In this document: one piece after another, positions 49,728 to 58,490 of the stretch
How positions within the stretch are numbered: the stretch's first letter is position 1
Layout: the number at the start of each line of letters is the position of its first letter
Notes under the pieces: model-generated
Told to the model about the DNA's origin: nothing
Databases searched by the model: none
Seen by the model: only the letters and a program-made list of their open reading frames with translations
Translations under genes and position numbers: made by a program
From: Promicromonospora panici
Lineage (GTDB): Bacteria; Actinomycetota; Actinomycetes; Actinomycetales; Cellulomonadaceae
DNA: 64,000 nucleotides
NCBI RefSeq assembly: GCF_900608595.1
Contig: NZ_UWYY01000012.1
Coordinates: forward strand, 62,001-126,000
Direction of reading: 5' to 3'

Positions 49728-50000
49728 TCAGCCGTTGCGCGTGTCGTCCTCGTCGTCACCCAGCCGGCGCACCACCCGGTAGCACAACCAGGTCACGCCG
49801 GCACTCGCCACGCCGACGAGGACGGCGCGGGCGGGCACCGGGCGGCCTCCGTCGGGCAGGACGGCGGCCCAGGCCACGAGGTTCGCCACGCCGTAGAGCG
49901 TGCCGGCCACCCCGGCGAGCAGCACCACGACCACCACGACCACGAGGCCGAGCCTGCCGATCGCGGCGGCCATCTGTGCGAGCTTGTCGTCCTCCACCAT
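49728..50000 (-). CDS. Small two-helix membrane protein
   Basis: A 90-residue protein with two hydrophobic helices (LGLVVVVVVVLLAGVAGTLY, and RAVLVGVASAGVTWLCYRVV) and charged ends (MVEDDKLAQ, GDDEDDTRNG). ATG 50000. It lies convergent with the PPOX gene and about 200 bp from the divergent aminotransferase gene; that gap (50001-50200) shows no other feature I can support. Function is unknown. Confidence 0.65.
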   Translation of the reverse strand: MVEDDKLAQMAAAIGRLGLVVVVVVVLLAGVAGTLYGVANLVAWAAVLPDGGRPVPARAVLVGVASAGVTWLCYRVVRRLGDDEDDTRNG

Positions 50001-50200
50001 GGGGTACCTGTCCGGGTTCCTTCGAGTGTATTGCGGCTTCCGTCGGCCCGGCTGAGGGCTCCCGTCTGGAGGCTACGTGCGCCGCGGAGCGCAGGCAGGC
50101 TGATCGGGCGCCGCCGCCGGGGTGAACTTCGCCGGACCACCCCGGCGGCCGTCTCGCCGAGTGCCACCGCGCGCCGCCACTCCCCCGGACCTGCGACCAT

Positions 50201-51421
50201 GTGGGCGTGCGAGAGATCAGGCAGAGCCGCAAGCTGAAGTCCGTCCGGTACGACGTCCGGGGTCCGATCCTGGAGGAGGCGTACCGGCTGGAGGCGGAGG
50301 GTCACAAGATCCTCAAGCTGAACATCGGCAACCCGGCGCCGTTCGGGTTCGACGCGCCCGAGGCGATCCTCGCGGACATGATCCACCACCTGCCCGAGGC
50401 GCAGGGCTACAGCGACAGCCGCGGCATCTACTCGGCGCGCACCGCCGTCGCGAACTACTACCAGACGCACGGCCTCGACACCCGCGTCGACGACGTGTAC
50501 ATCGGCAACGGCGTCTCCGAGATGATCAGCATGGTGCTGCAGGCGCTGATCGACGACGGTGACGAGGTGCTGGTCCCCGCGCCGGACTACCCGCTGTGGA
50601 CCGGCGCGGTGAGCCTGCAGGGCGGCAGGCCCGTGCACTACCGCTGCGACGAGGACAACGGCTGGAACCCCTCGCTGGAGGACATCGAGTCGCTGATCAC
50701 GCCCGCCACCAGGGCGCTCGTGATCATCAACCCGAACAACCCGACCGGCGCCGTGTACAGCGAGGCCACGGTCAAGGGCATGGCGGAGCTGGCGCGCGCG
50801 CACGACCTGGTGCTCCTGAGCGACGAGATCTACGAGAAGATCCTGTTCGACGGCGCGACCCACCACCACGCCGCCACGTTCGCGGGCGACGACGTCCTGA
50901 CGATCACGTTCAGCGGCCTGTCCAAGGCCTACCGGATCGCCGGCTACCGGTCCGGCTGGGCCATGATCTCCGGGCCCAAGCACCGCGCCGCAGACTTCCT
51001 CGAGGGCCTGACCCTCGTGTCGAACATGCGCATGTGCGCGAACGTGCCGGCTCAGCACGCCATCCAGACGGCGCTCGGCGGCTACCAGTCGATCGAAGAG
51101 CTCATCGTGCCGGGAGGCCGGTTCTACGAGCAGTCGATGCTCGCCGACAAGCTGCTCAACGAGATCCCCGGCGTCACGTCCGTGCGCCCGCGGGGTGCGC
51201 TGTACTGCTTCCCGCGTCTGGACCCCGAGATGTACTCGATCCAGGACGACGAGGCCTTTGTCATCGGCCTGCTGCGCGACAAGAAGATCCTGGTCACGCA
51301 CGGGACGGGGTTCAACTGGCCGGAGCCGGACCACTTCCGCCTGGTGACCCTGCCCGACGTCGACGTGCTCACCGAGGCGATCGGCCGGATCGCGGAGCAC
51401 CTGGAGATGCTCCGCGCCTGA
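50201..51421 (+). CDS. AlaA/AspC-type aminotransferase
   Basis: A 406-residue class-I PLP aminotransferase of the AlaA / alanine-glutamate type. Conserved points are the start RQSRKLKSVRYDVRGPILEEA, LNIGNPAPFGF, YIGNGVSEMISM, NPNNPTGAVYS, the Asp-Tyr pair LSDEIYEKILFDG, and the PLP lysine in TFSGLSKAYRIAGYRSGW. It interconverts pyruvate and alanine (glutamate/2-oxoglutarate). GTG 50201 or 50207 fit; no strong Shine-Dalgarno is seen, so it may be leaderless. Confidence 0.93.
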   Translation: MGVREIRQSRKLKSVRYDVRGPILEEAYRLEAEGHKILKLNIGNPAPFGFDAPEAILADMIHHLPEAQGYSDSRGIYSARTAVANYYQTHGLDTRVDDVYIGNGVSEMISMVLQALIDDGDEVLVPAPDYPLWTGAVSLQGGRPVHYRCDEDNGWNPSLEDIESLITPATRALVIINPNNPTGAVYSEATVKGMAELARAHDLVLLSDEIYEKILFDGATHHHAATFAGDDVLTITFSGLSKAYRIAGYRSGWAMISGPKHRAADFLEGLTLVSNMRMCANVPAQHAIQTALGGYQSIEELIVPGGRFYEQSMLADKLLNEIPGVTSVRPRGALYCFPRLDPEMYSIQDDEAFVIGLLRDKKILVTHGTGFNWPEPDHFRLVTLPDVDVLTEAIGRIAEHLEMLRA

Positions 51422-51454
51422 CGTTCGTGTCCCGCGAAGCAGAGACGAACGTCA
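51419..51454. terminator. Bidirectional hairpin over two convergent stop codons
   Basis: TGACGTTCGT (51419-51428) and ACGAACGTCA (51445-51454) are perfect 10-bp arms with a 16-nt loop. Each arm contains the stop codon of one of the convergent genes (TGA 51419-51421; TCA 51452-51454 on the plus strand). Confidence 0.75.
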
Positions 51455-53209
51455 GCCCAGCGACGCCGGCATCAGGCCCGGCACGCCTGGGAGCCGCGGC
51501 GCGGGGAGCGCCGGCCGCTCCTCCCGCAGCCTGGCCGACGGCGCGAACGGCACGAGATCCTGCTGGCACACGGCGCCGTCGTCGGCCTCTAGCGTGACGA
51601 GGTACCGCGCGATCGCCGCGTCGGCGCAGGCGCTGACGCCGATGGTCGTGTGGCCCCAGCCGTCGACGGTGAGCATCCGCGAGTCGGGCCACAGGGAGGC
51701 GTACGGCGCGGTGAACCCGTAGTGCGTGGCCGGGTCGAACCGGGTGCCGATCACGAGCACGGGCTGCTGCGTGGCCTGCTGCCACGAGCCCTTGTAGACG
51801 TCCTCGTCGTCGGCCCCGATGTACTCGCACTGGATGCCGGTCCAGCCGCGGAACAGCCCGAAGTGCGGGTACTGCTCGTCGAGCGCGGCGACCTTGCGCG
51901 GGTAGGACGTGGGTCGTCCCGGGAACTCGAGGTCCACGCACGCGGTGGCGAAGCTGGCGCCCACGGACGGGTAGTCCTGCGTGTATCCGAGGCGGCGCAG
52001 CAGCTCGCTGATGGACGGGCCCGAGTCCAGCCTCTCCGCGGCCGACGGCGGCGAGGCCACCCCGGTCAGGACCGCGAGCTGGGCGAGGAGGGCGGCGAGG
52101 TCGGGCCAGCTCGCGGTGTTGTACATCGAGCCGAAGACCTGGGCGATCAGGGTGCCGTACCGCAGCTCGAACGTGGTCCCGTCGCCCACCGGGAGCTCGA
52201 CCGGCTCCTCCTTCACGGCCGCGTACACGTCCTCGACCACCTGCGCCGGGTCACCCAGCGCGTTCAGGGCACACCGCTCGCCGGCCCCGGCGCACAGCCG
52301 CACGAACTCGGCATGGGTCTCGGAAGCGGCCTCCGCCTGCCGCAGCCGCGTACCCAGGAGCTCGCCGTCCGCGTCCGCGGACCACACCCGTGGGTCGATG
52401 GTTCCGTCGAGCACCAGCGCGCGCACGTTGTCCGGGAACAGGGCCGCGTAGGTGGCACCCAGGACGGTGCCGTACGAATACCCGACGTACGAGATCGCGT
52501 CGTCGCCCAGCCGCTCCCGCAGCACGTCCATGTCGCGGGCGACGTTCGCGGTGGACGCCGTCGCCATGCGGTCCCCGCCGAACACCGTGCAGGCAGTGCC
52601 GAGCGCCGCGGCCTCGCGCAGGAACCTGGCATCCTCCGCCCGGTTGAGCGGCAGGTCGAGGCTGGACGCGAGGAACTCCTGCTCGGCCTCCTGCGTAGGG
52701 AAGCACGTGGCGGGGTCGGACATACCGACGGCACGCGGATCGAAGCTGACGATGTCGAAGCGCTCGCGGACCGACGGGTCGAAGAGCGCCTGGCCGATCG
52801 CGTGCAGGGTCGACACGCCCTCCCCACCCGGCCCGCCGAAGTTGACCAGCACGCTGCCGATGCGGTTCTCCTGGTCCAGCGCGGGCAGCCGGGTCACGGC
52901 GATCGTGGTGGTGCGCCCGCGCGGCTTGTCGTAGTCCGAGGGCACTTCGATCGTGGCGCAGTCGAAGGCGTCGGCGCCCTCGGTCGCGCACGTGGTCCAG
53001 GGGATGTCCGCGGCGAAGGCGGGGGCCTCAGCCAGTTCGGCGGCCGTGGCCTCTGCTGCCGATGCCGGGAGCGTGGCGGGCTGCGGTGCGCCGCCGGCGG
53101 ACTGGGCGGGTACGGCGCCGACCAGCAGCAGCGTACCGATGACGAGTAGGGACAGGGCTGGGGATATCGCCGCGCGTGCTCGGCGCGACGCCGTCGAGCG
53201 CTTGGTCAT
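51452..53209 (-). CDS. Secreted S33-type (tripeptidyl-aminopeptidase-like) hydrolase
   Basis: A 585-residue secreted alpha/beta hydrolase. The signal peptide covers about residues 1-38 (MTKRSTASRRARAAISPALS, LLVIGTLLLVGAVPAQSA). The nucleophile is in YVGYSYGTVLG, the acid in GTRFDPATHYG and the histidine in GWGHTTIGV, with an oxyanion region NFGGPGG. A Cys-rich C-terminal region (SACADAAIA, AVCQQD) fits the TAP-like C-terminal domain. It should remove short peptides from the N-terminus of extracellular substrates. ATG 53209 is preferred over 53239. Confidence 0.92.
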   Translation of the reverse strand: MTKRSTASRRARAAISPALSLLVIGTLLLVGAVPAQSAGGAPQPATLPASAAEATAAELAEAPAFAADIPWTTCATEGADAFDCATIEVPSDYDKPRGRTTTIAVTRLPALDQENRIGSVLVNFGGPGGEGVSTLHAIGQALFDPSVRERFDIVSFDPRAVGMSDPATCFPTQEAEQEFLASSLDLPLNRAEDARFLREAAALGTACTVFGGDRMATASTANVARDMDVLRERLGDDAISYVGYSYGTVLGATYAALFPDNVRALVLDGTIDPRVWSADADGELLGTRLRQAEAASETHAEFVRLCAGAGERCALNALGDPAQVVEDVYAAVKEEPVELPVGDGTTFELRYGTLIAQVFGSMYNTASWPDLAALLAQLAVLTGVASPPSAAERLDSGPSISELLRRLGYTQDYPSVGASFATACVDLEFPGRPTSYPRKVAALDEQYPHFGLFRGWTGIQCEYIGADDEDVYKGSWQQATQQPVLVIGTRFDPATHYGFTAPYASLWPDSRMLTVDGWGHTTIGVSACADAAIARYLVTLEADDGAVCQQDLVPFAPSARLREERPALPAPRLPGVPGLMPASLG

Positions 53210-53269
53210 GGCCCCGAGTGAAACAGTCGAATCGGACACACGCCACGAAAGTCACCTGTTTCAGGGACG

Positions 53270-54340
53270 TCAGGGCACGGCGTGGACGTCGCCGGAGCGC
53301 GCGATCGCCCGCAGGTGGGCCCGGGCCCGGTGCACCACGGGGTTGGCCGCCCTGCGGGCGGCCAGGTCCACGAGGGCGACCAGGTCCGCGGCACGCGCCA
53401 GGTCGGTTGCCCGACGGCGGTCGGGCTCGCCGGCACCTGACCTCACGCTCGCGGCCGTGCTGGTGTCGGTGTCCACACCCGCGGCGGTGTCCGCTTCCGT
53501 GCCTGTGGCCGCTTCCGCGCCTGTGGCCGCGTCGCCGTCGAGCCCCGCGAAGTAGCCGTCCAGGACGCCCTCGACGTAGGCCGGCTCCCGGTCGAAGCGC
53601 AGGAGGTTGCCCAGGTCCGTGGCCGGATGGCCGGCGTGCGCGAACTCCCAGTCGAGCACGCCGGTGACCTGAAGCGTCATGGGATCGACCAGCACGTTCT
53701 TCGGGTTCAGGTCGCTGTGCACCAGGCTCGGCGGGGCGCCGTCAAGATCCGAGGCGGCCCGCTCGGCGACGGCCCGGAGCGCTGCGACCTCGCCGTCCGG
53801 CCACCCGTTCTCCGTGAGCTGCGGCGCGTGGGTATCAACCCACTCGGGCAGCCACAGGGGAAACGGGTCGATCCGGAGGCCGGCGTCCGCGAACATCCCG
53901 GCCTGCGGCATCGGGAAAGCGGCCAACGTCCCGGCCACGAAGCCGAGCGCGCGGCCGAGGGTGCGCAGATCGGTGGCCCGGCGTCCGGCGTCCCCGTCAC
54001 CTCCCGCCCGGCGGGCGAGCGCGAGGTCGCCGCGCTCACCTGGCAGCAGCTCCGTAACGAGCACCCCGGGGAGGTCGGCGTCGCCGTCGTGCACCTGGCG
54101 GACGGCCGGAACGGGAACGACGTCGCGAACCAGGTGCAGGAGCGCCGCTTGGATGCCGGCGGCGCCCGGCGCGTGCCGCGCATCGGCGAAGTACCGGACC
54201 GCGAGCCGGTGCTCGCCCCGGCTGTCCTCGCCCCGGCCGTCGGAGGGCGCGGCGAGGAACGTCTCCCCCGACCAGCCGCCGGCCAGGGGTTCCAGGATGT
54301 AGCCGGCGAGGCGCGGGTCGTCGAGTACCGGGCGTCGCAT
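53270..54340 (-). CDS. APH-family phosphotransferase-like protein
   Basis: A 356-residue protein of the aminoglycoside/choline phosphotransferase fold. The catalytic loop is LVHSDLNPKNVLVD and the metal site GVLDWEFAHAGHPATDLGNL. Near residues 270-290 a low-complexity Ala/Thr/Glu/Asp stretch is encoded by short tandem repeats. ATG 54340 overlaps the radical SAM stop (TGATG), so the two are coupled. The substrate (antibiotic, sugar or other) is not evident. Confidence 0.85.
   Translation of the reverse strand: MRRPVLDDPRLAGYILEPLAGGWSGETFLAAPSDGRGEDSRGEHRLAVRYFADARHAPGAAGIQAALLHLVRDVVPVPAVRQVHDGDADLPGVLVTELLPGERGDLALARRAGGDGDAGRRATDLRTLGRALGFVAGTLAAFPMPQAGMFADAGLRIDPFPLWLPEWVDTHAPQLTENGWPDGEVAALRAVAERAASDLDGAPPSLVHSDLNPKNVLVDPMTLQVTGVLDWEFAHAGHPATDLGNLLRFDREPAYVEGVLDGYFAGLDGDAATGAEAATGTEADTAAGVDTDTSTAASVRSGAGEPDRRRATDLARAADLVALVDLAARRAANPVVHRARAHLRAIARSGDVHAVP
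53493..53528. repeat. Tandem 18-bp repeat in the APH-like gene
   Basis: GCTTCCGTGCCTGTGGCC and GCTTCCGCGCCTGTGGCC are adjacent copies (given on the plus strand), encoding the Ala/Thr/Glu repeats of the low-complexity loop. Further partial units flank them. Confidence 0.6.
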
Positions 54341-55473
54341 CAGAACAGGGTCTCGCTTCCGACGTCCGCGACCAAGGACACCGCGCCGGTGCCGTCGGCG
54401 CGCACGCCGCTGAAGGCGCCGCGCGGGTAGTCGCCCTCCACGTGCTGACCGGCCTCGTCCGCGCCTCTTTCGGCGCCGGCAGCCCGGGCGCGATGCATGG
54501 CCGCGCCGCCCAGCCCGCGTTCGTCGATCAGCGGCCGCACCCGCTCCCAGAGCCAGTCCCGGTAGCCCTTGTGCGCGTAGGCGCCGCGGGCGTAGACACG
54601 CCCGTAGCCCTCCACGAGGTGCGGGTGAGACCGTTCGAGCCACCCCAGGTACCACTCGCGGGCGCCGGGACGCAGGTGGAGCGGCAGGACGGTGACGCCG
54701 GTGGCACCGGCGTCGACCAGGTTGTCGAGGAGCCGTTCGAGATGGGCGAGCGAGTCGGTCAGCCACGGCAGGACCGGCGCGACCATGACGCCACACGGCA
54801 GGCCCGCGGCCCGGATCGCACGGATCAGGTCGAGGCGAGCGCGCGGCAACGGTGTGCCGGGCTCGACGGCCTGCTGCAGCTCCCTGCCCGCCGGCGAGTC
54901 GGCGAAGGCCAGCGACACCCCCAGCCCGACGTCGACCCGCTCCGCCGCCTGGGCCAGCAGCGGCAGGTCGCGCCGCAGGAGCGTGCCCTTGGTCAGGATC
55001 GAGAACGGCGTGCCCGAGTCCGCGAGCGCCGAGATGATGCCGGGCATGAGCTTGTAGCGGCCCTCGGCCCGCTGGTACGGGTCGGTGTTGGTGCCGAGCG
55101 CGACGGCCTCGTGGGTCCAGGACGGCTTAGCCAGCTCGGCGCGCAGCACCTGGTCGGCGTTGACCTTGACGACGACCTGCGAGTCGAAGTCGTGCCCGGC
55201 GTCCATCTCTAGATATTCGTGAGTATTCCGTGCGAAGCAATAGGCGCACGCATGCGAACATCCACGATAGGGGTTGATCGTCCACCGGAACGGCATCTGC
55301 GATGCCGCCGGAACCTTCGACAGCGCGCTCTTGGCCAGCACCTCGTGGAACGTCACGCCCGCGAACTCCGGCGACCGGACGGTGCGCAGCAGCCCGGCGG
55401 TGCGCAGCTCGGGCAGCTCGAGCCCGGGCAGCGCACCGTCGTCGTGATTGATCGCCTGACCGTTCCATCGCAT
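54340..55473 (-). CDS. Rv2578c-family radical SAM protein
   Basis: A 377-residue radical SAM protein. The cluster-binding motif is CSHACAYC (C72, C76, C79; CX3CX2C) in INPYRGCSHACAYCFAR. It matches the conserved actinobacterial Rv2578c group (RWNGQAI start, SILTKGTLLRRDLPLL). Reaction unknown. ATG 55473 is preferred over 55488. In M. tuberculosis the orthologue lies near hisS, as here. Its stop overlaps the APH-like start. Confidence 0.9.
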   Translation of the reverse strand: MRWNGQAINHDDGALPGLELPELRTAGLLRTVRSPEFAGVTFHEVLAKSALSKVPAASQMPFRWTINPYRGCSHACAYCFARNTHEYLEMDAGHDFDSQVVVKVNADQVLRAELAKPSWTHEAVALGTNTDPYQRAEGRYKLMPGIISALADSGTPFSILTKGTLLRRDLPLLAQAAERVDVGLGVSLAFADSPAGRELQQAVEPGTPLPRARLDLIRAIRAAGLPCGVMVAPVLPWLTDSLAHLERLLDNLVDAGATGVTVLPLHLRPGAREWYLGWLERSHPHLVEGYGRVYARGAYAHKGYRDWLWERVRPLIDERGLGGAAMHRARAAGAERGADEAGQHVEGDYPRGAFSGVRADGTGAVSLVADVGSETLF

Positions 55474-55540
55474 ACCTGATTCGAACACTCGTTCGAACAG
55501 GCGTCAAGTTGATACGCCCTCCGCGTAAGGCGCCGAGCCG

Positions 55541-56920
55541 TCAGCCCTTCGGGACCACCCGCGGCCAGCGGTCCTCGGCGGGCGGCTCCCACGTCGCGGC
55601 GCCGGCGTCGACCTGGTCGCCGGAGCGGATGTCCTTGACCTGGTCGGCCCCGGGTCCGCCGTCCTCGCCCACGGAGCCCGGGAACCACACGAACGGGATG
55701 CCGCGCCGGTCCGCGTACTTGATCTGCTTGCCGAACTTCGCGGCGCTCGGGGCCACCTCGACCGGGATGCCCCGGGCCCGCAGCGCCGTGGCCACCGCGT
55801 CGGAGGCGGCGCGCTCCTCCTCGGACGCCACCGCCACCAGCACCGCCGACGGCACCGAACGCGTTGCCTGGACCAGCTCGGCTGACAGGAGCCGCGACAC
55901 CAGGCGAGAGACGCCGATGGACAGGCCGACACCCGGGTAGGTGTTCCTGCCGTCGGAGGCGAGCGTGTCGTACCGGCCGCCGGAGCAGACCGAGCCGAGC
56001 TGCTCGTGACCCACCAGCACCGTCTCGTACACCGAGCCCGTGTAGTAGTCGAGGCCGCGCGCGATCTTCAGGTCCGCGACGACCACGCCGGGCGCGCGCT
56101 CGGAGGCGGCGGCGATCAGCGCGCCCAGCTCGGCCAGGCCGGTCTCCAGGAGCTCCGTCACGGCCCCGTACGACTCGGCGAGGGCACGGACCTCCGCGAT
56201 CACTCCGACGTCGGACCCCGAGATCGACGCGAGCGCCAGGCAGGCCTTGGCCTGGTCCTCGGTGGCACCGCACTCGGTGACGAGCAGCCCGGAGACCTTG
56301 TCGGGCCCGATCTTGTCGAGCTTGTCGATCTGGCGCAGCACGCCCTCGACGTCGTCCAGGCCGACGCCGCGATAGAAGCCCTCGGCGACCCGGCGGTTGT
56401 TGACCAGGATCCGCACGGGCGGCAGGCCGATCTCGGACAGCGCGCCGAGCGCCTCCGCCATGACCAGCGGCGCCTCGACCTCGAAGTGGTACGGCAGCTC
56501 GCCGGCGCCCACGATGTCGATGTCTGCCTGGATGAACTCGCGGAAGCGGCCCTCCTGCGGGCGCTCGCCGCGCCACACCTTCTGGATCTGGTACCGCCTG
56601 AGCGGGAACGCGAGCTTCCCGGCGTTCTCCAGCACGTAGCGCGCGAACGGCACGGTCAGGTCGAAGTGCAGGCCGAGCTGCTTCTCGGAGCCGGCGCGCG
56701 CGGCGCCGTCCTCGTCCTGCAGGCGGGACAGCACGTAGACCTCCTTGGAGGTCTCCCCCTTGCGGAGCAGCTGATCGAGCGGCTCCACGGCCCGCGTCTC
56801 GATCCCGGCGAACCCGTGCAGCTCGAAGGTGTGGCGCAAGGTGTCGAGGACGTGCTGCTCGACGATGCGACCGTCAGGGAGCCATTCGGGGAAACCGGAG
56901 AGAGGAGTGGGCTTTGCCAT
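55541..56920 (-). CDS. hisS: Histidyl-tRNA synthetase
   Basis: A 459-residue class II synthetase charging tRNA-His. Motif 1 region, motif 2 (QIQKVWRGERPQEGRFREFI) and the histidine-A loop (VADLKIARGLDYYTGSVYET) are present, with a C-terminal anticodon-binding domain (VPSAVLVAVASEEERAASDA). Upstream GGAGG supports ATG 56920. It corresponds to Rv2580c; the MBL and cyclophilin genes that usually follow upstream are displaced by the inserted cassette. Confidence 0.96.
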   Translation of the reverse strand: MAKPTPLSGFPEWLPDGRIVEQHVLDTLRHTFELHGFAGIETRAVEPLDQLLRKGETSKEVYVLSRLQDEDGAARAGSEKQLGLHFDLTVPFARYVLENAGKLAFPLRRYQIQKVWRGERPQEGRFREFIQADIDIVGAGELPYHFEVEAPLVMAEALGALSEIGLPPVRILVNNRRVAEGFYRGVGLDDVEGVLRQIDKLDKIGPDKVSGLLVTECGATEDQAKACLALASISGSDVGVIAEVRALAESYGAVTELLETGLAELGALIAAASERAPGVVVADLKIARGLDYYTGSVYETVLVGHEQLGSVCSGGRYDTLASDGRNTYPGVGLSIGVSRLVSRLLSAELVQATRSVPSAVLVAVASEEERAASDAVATALRARGIPVEVAPSAAKFGKQIKYADRRGIPFVWFPGSVGEDGGPGADQVKDIRSGDQVDAGAATWEPPAEDRWPRVVPKG

Positions 56921-56950
56921 GCCTCAAATCCTCCCATGAGCGCGAGGTGG

Positions 56951-57033
56951 TCAGCCCGGCTTTTCCACAGCCGCGCTCTCGACGAGCCGCGCGAGCAGCT
57001 CCGGCTCCCCGCACCGGTGCCACGCCGCCTCAG
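56951..57033 (-). pseudogene. 3' remnant of a DinB-like gene
   Basis: On the minus strand this encodes EAAWHRCGEPELL, then ARLVESAAVEKPG and TGA, clearly related to the end of the intact DinB-like gene (LAWHERGELEVLARLVEDA, AAEKLG). About 76 bp aligns at roughly four of five bases. The pyruvyl transferase stop (57030-57032) lies at its upstream edge. No start codon or upstream homology remains. Confidence 0.65.
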
Positions 57034-58490
57034 GACCCGACGAGGTCGCGGGCCGCCTGAAAGATCGGCTGGGCGAGCCGAGCCTGGATCTCCCTGATGT
57101 CCTGCCTGCGTTCGGCGTTGTGCTGCAGCACGTCCGTCGTGTGCTCGAGCAGCCGGTCGCCGAGGTTCGGCTCCCCCACGTCGAAGCCCCACTCCGGTCG
57201 CTCGATGTCCTCCAGGAAGTACCGCATCTTCGGGTGGGACACGATGCTCAGGACGGGGGTACCGAGCCCGAACGGGATCATGGTCGCGTGGCCGCGCATG
57301 CCGACCACGAGGTCGGCGCGACGGAACAAGGCATAACCCTCCTCGGGCCGGCTGCGGCTGAGATCGTCGACCGGCAGCTCGCGCCCGTACTCCGAGCGGA
57401 GGTCCTTGGCGATCCGCGAATCGTTCGGTGCGTGCACCACGCAGCGGACCTCACTGCCCGCTGCCTCGACGGCGGCGACGTACTTCTCGATCTGCGCCAG
57501 GAAGGTCCGGTAGCCCCGGCGGAAGCGCCGTCTGCTGCGGTCGTAGGCGACGTTGAGCAGGATCGTGCCCGTGCCCTCCTTGGCGGGAGGGAGCCCGGGG
57601 TGGGTGTGCTCGAGGATGGTGGTGGGGCACGGGACGAACCGGAGCCGGTCGTGCAGGTGTGCGGGCAGAAGGCGGCTGACCTGCTCGATCGAGCCGTGGT
57701 TGCGCAGCCCGAGGAAGACCGATCTCTCGGCCATCGCCAGGAGGCCGTTCCGGAACCTGTCGCCGACGAACTTCTGACCGACGAAGAGGTTGTACCCGAC
57801 GGCGAACGTGGCGAGCGGCACGGTGATCCGCTCGAGCTGGGCCTGAGGGACGTTCCACTGCCAGCCGGAATGCCCGTTCGGCGCCGTGTCCGGGAGAAAC
57901 AGCCCGCCGCCTCCGACGATCATCGCCCGCTGTGCGTTCACCAGCTCGAGCCGCTCGTCGTCGAACAGCTGGTGCACATGGATGCCGAGCCAGGACGTCT
58001 CGCCGGTCGCGGTGGTGAAGGCCTCGCGGACCGCGGAGGGCAGCGCGAGATCGCCGAAGTTGCCCCGCCCGGAGGCGTAGAAGGCCCCGTGCGCTATGCC
58101 GCCCGTCGGAACGTCGGCCGGAGCCGGGGTGACCGGCCCTCTCAGCCGCCCGAGGACACCCCGAGCCCCTCGGTACCCGGGCGTGGCGCGAAGCGCGTGG
58201 ACCGCCGCGTCGATGCCCTCGTCGTAGGCGTGCCGGATCCAGGCGATCGTCGCGATCTCCGTCTGCGCGCGGGAGACCGCCTGGTGGTCGTGGCGTGCGA
58301 GCCGCAGGACCTCGACGGCCGCGTCGTACCTGCTCGTCGCGCGCAGGACGCGGGCAAGCAGCATGAGGTACTCGGTGCTGGCGAAGGCCGCGGCCGCGTC
58401 CTCCACCGACCTGAGCACCCCCAGTGCGCCGTCGAAATCGGCGCCCTCGAACCGCAGCTCAGCGTCTGCCACTGCCTCGGCGACGTTCAT
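57030..58490 (-). CDS. Polysaccharide pyruvyl transferase-family protein
   Basis: A 486-residue protein. Residues 1-100 are helical repeats (TPR-like: AEAVADAELRFEGADFDGAL, YLMLLARVLRATSRYDAAVE), and about 130-480 are the PF04230 pyruvyl transferase fold, with ASGRGNFGDLALPSAVREAF near its start and RADLVVGMRGHATMIPFGLG as the C-terminal signature. These enzymes add pyruvate ketals to polysaccharide sugars, or act as glycosyltransferase-fold relatives. ATG 58490 overlaps the GT29 stop (ATGA), so the pair is coupled. Confidence 0.85.
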   Translation of the reverse strand: MNVAEAVADAELRFEGADFDGALGVLRSVEDAAAAFASTEYLMLLARVLRATSRYDAAVEVLRLARHDHQAVSRAQTEIATIAWIRHAYDEGIDAAVHALRATPGYRGARGVLGRLRGPVTPAPADVPTGGIAHGAFYASGRGNFGDLALPSAVREAFTTATGETSWLGIHVHQLFDDERLELVNAQRAMIVGGGGLFLPDTAPNGHSGWQWNVPQAQLERITVPLATFAVGYNLFVGQKFVGDRFRNGLLAMAERSVFLGLRNHGSIEQVSRLLPAHLHDRLRFVPCPTTILEHTHPGLPPAKEGTGTILLNVAYDRSRRRFRRGYRTFLAQIEKYVAAVEAAGSEVRCVVHAPNDSRIAKDLRSEYGRELPVDDLSRSRPEEGYALFRRADLVVGMRGHATMIPFGLGTPVLSIVSHPKMRYFLEDIERPEWGFDVGEPNLGDRLLEHTTDVLQHNAERRQDIREIQARLAQPIFQAARDLVGS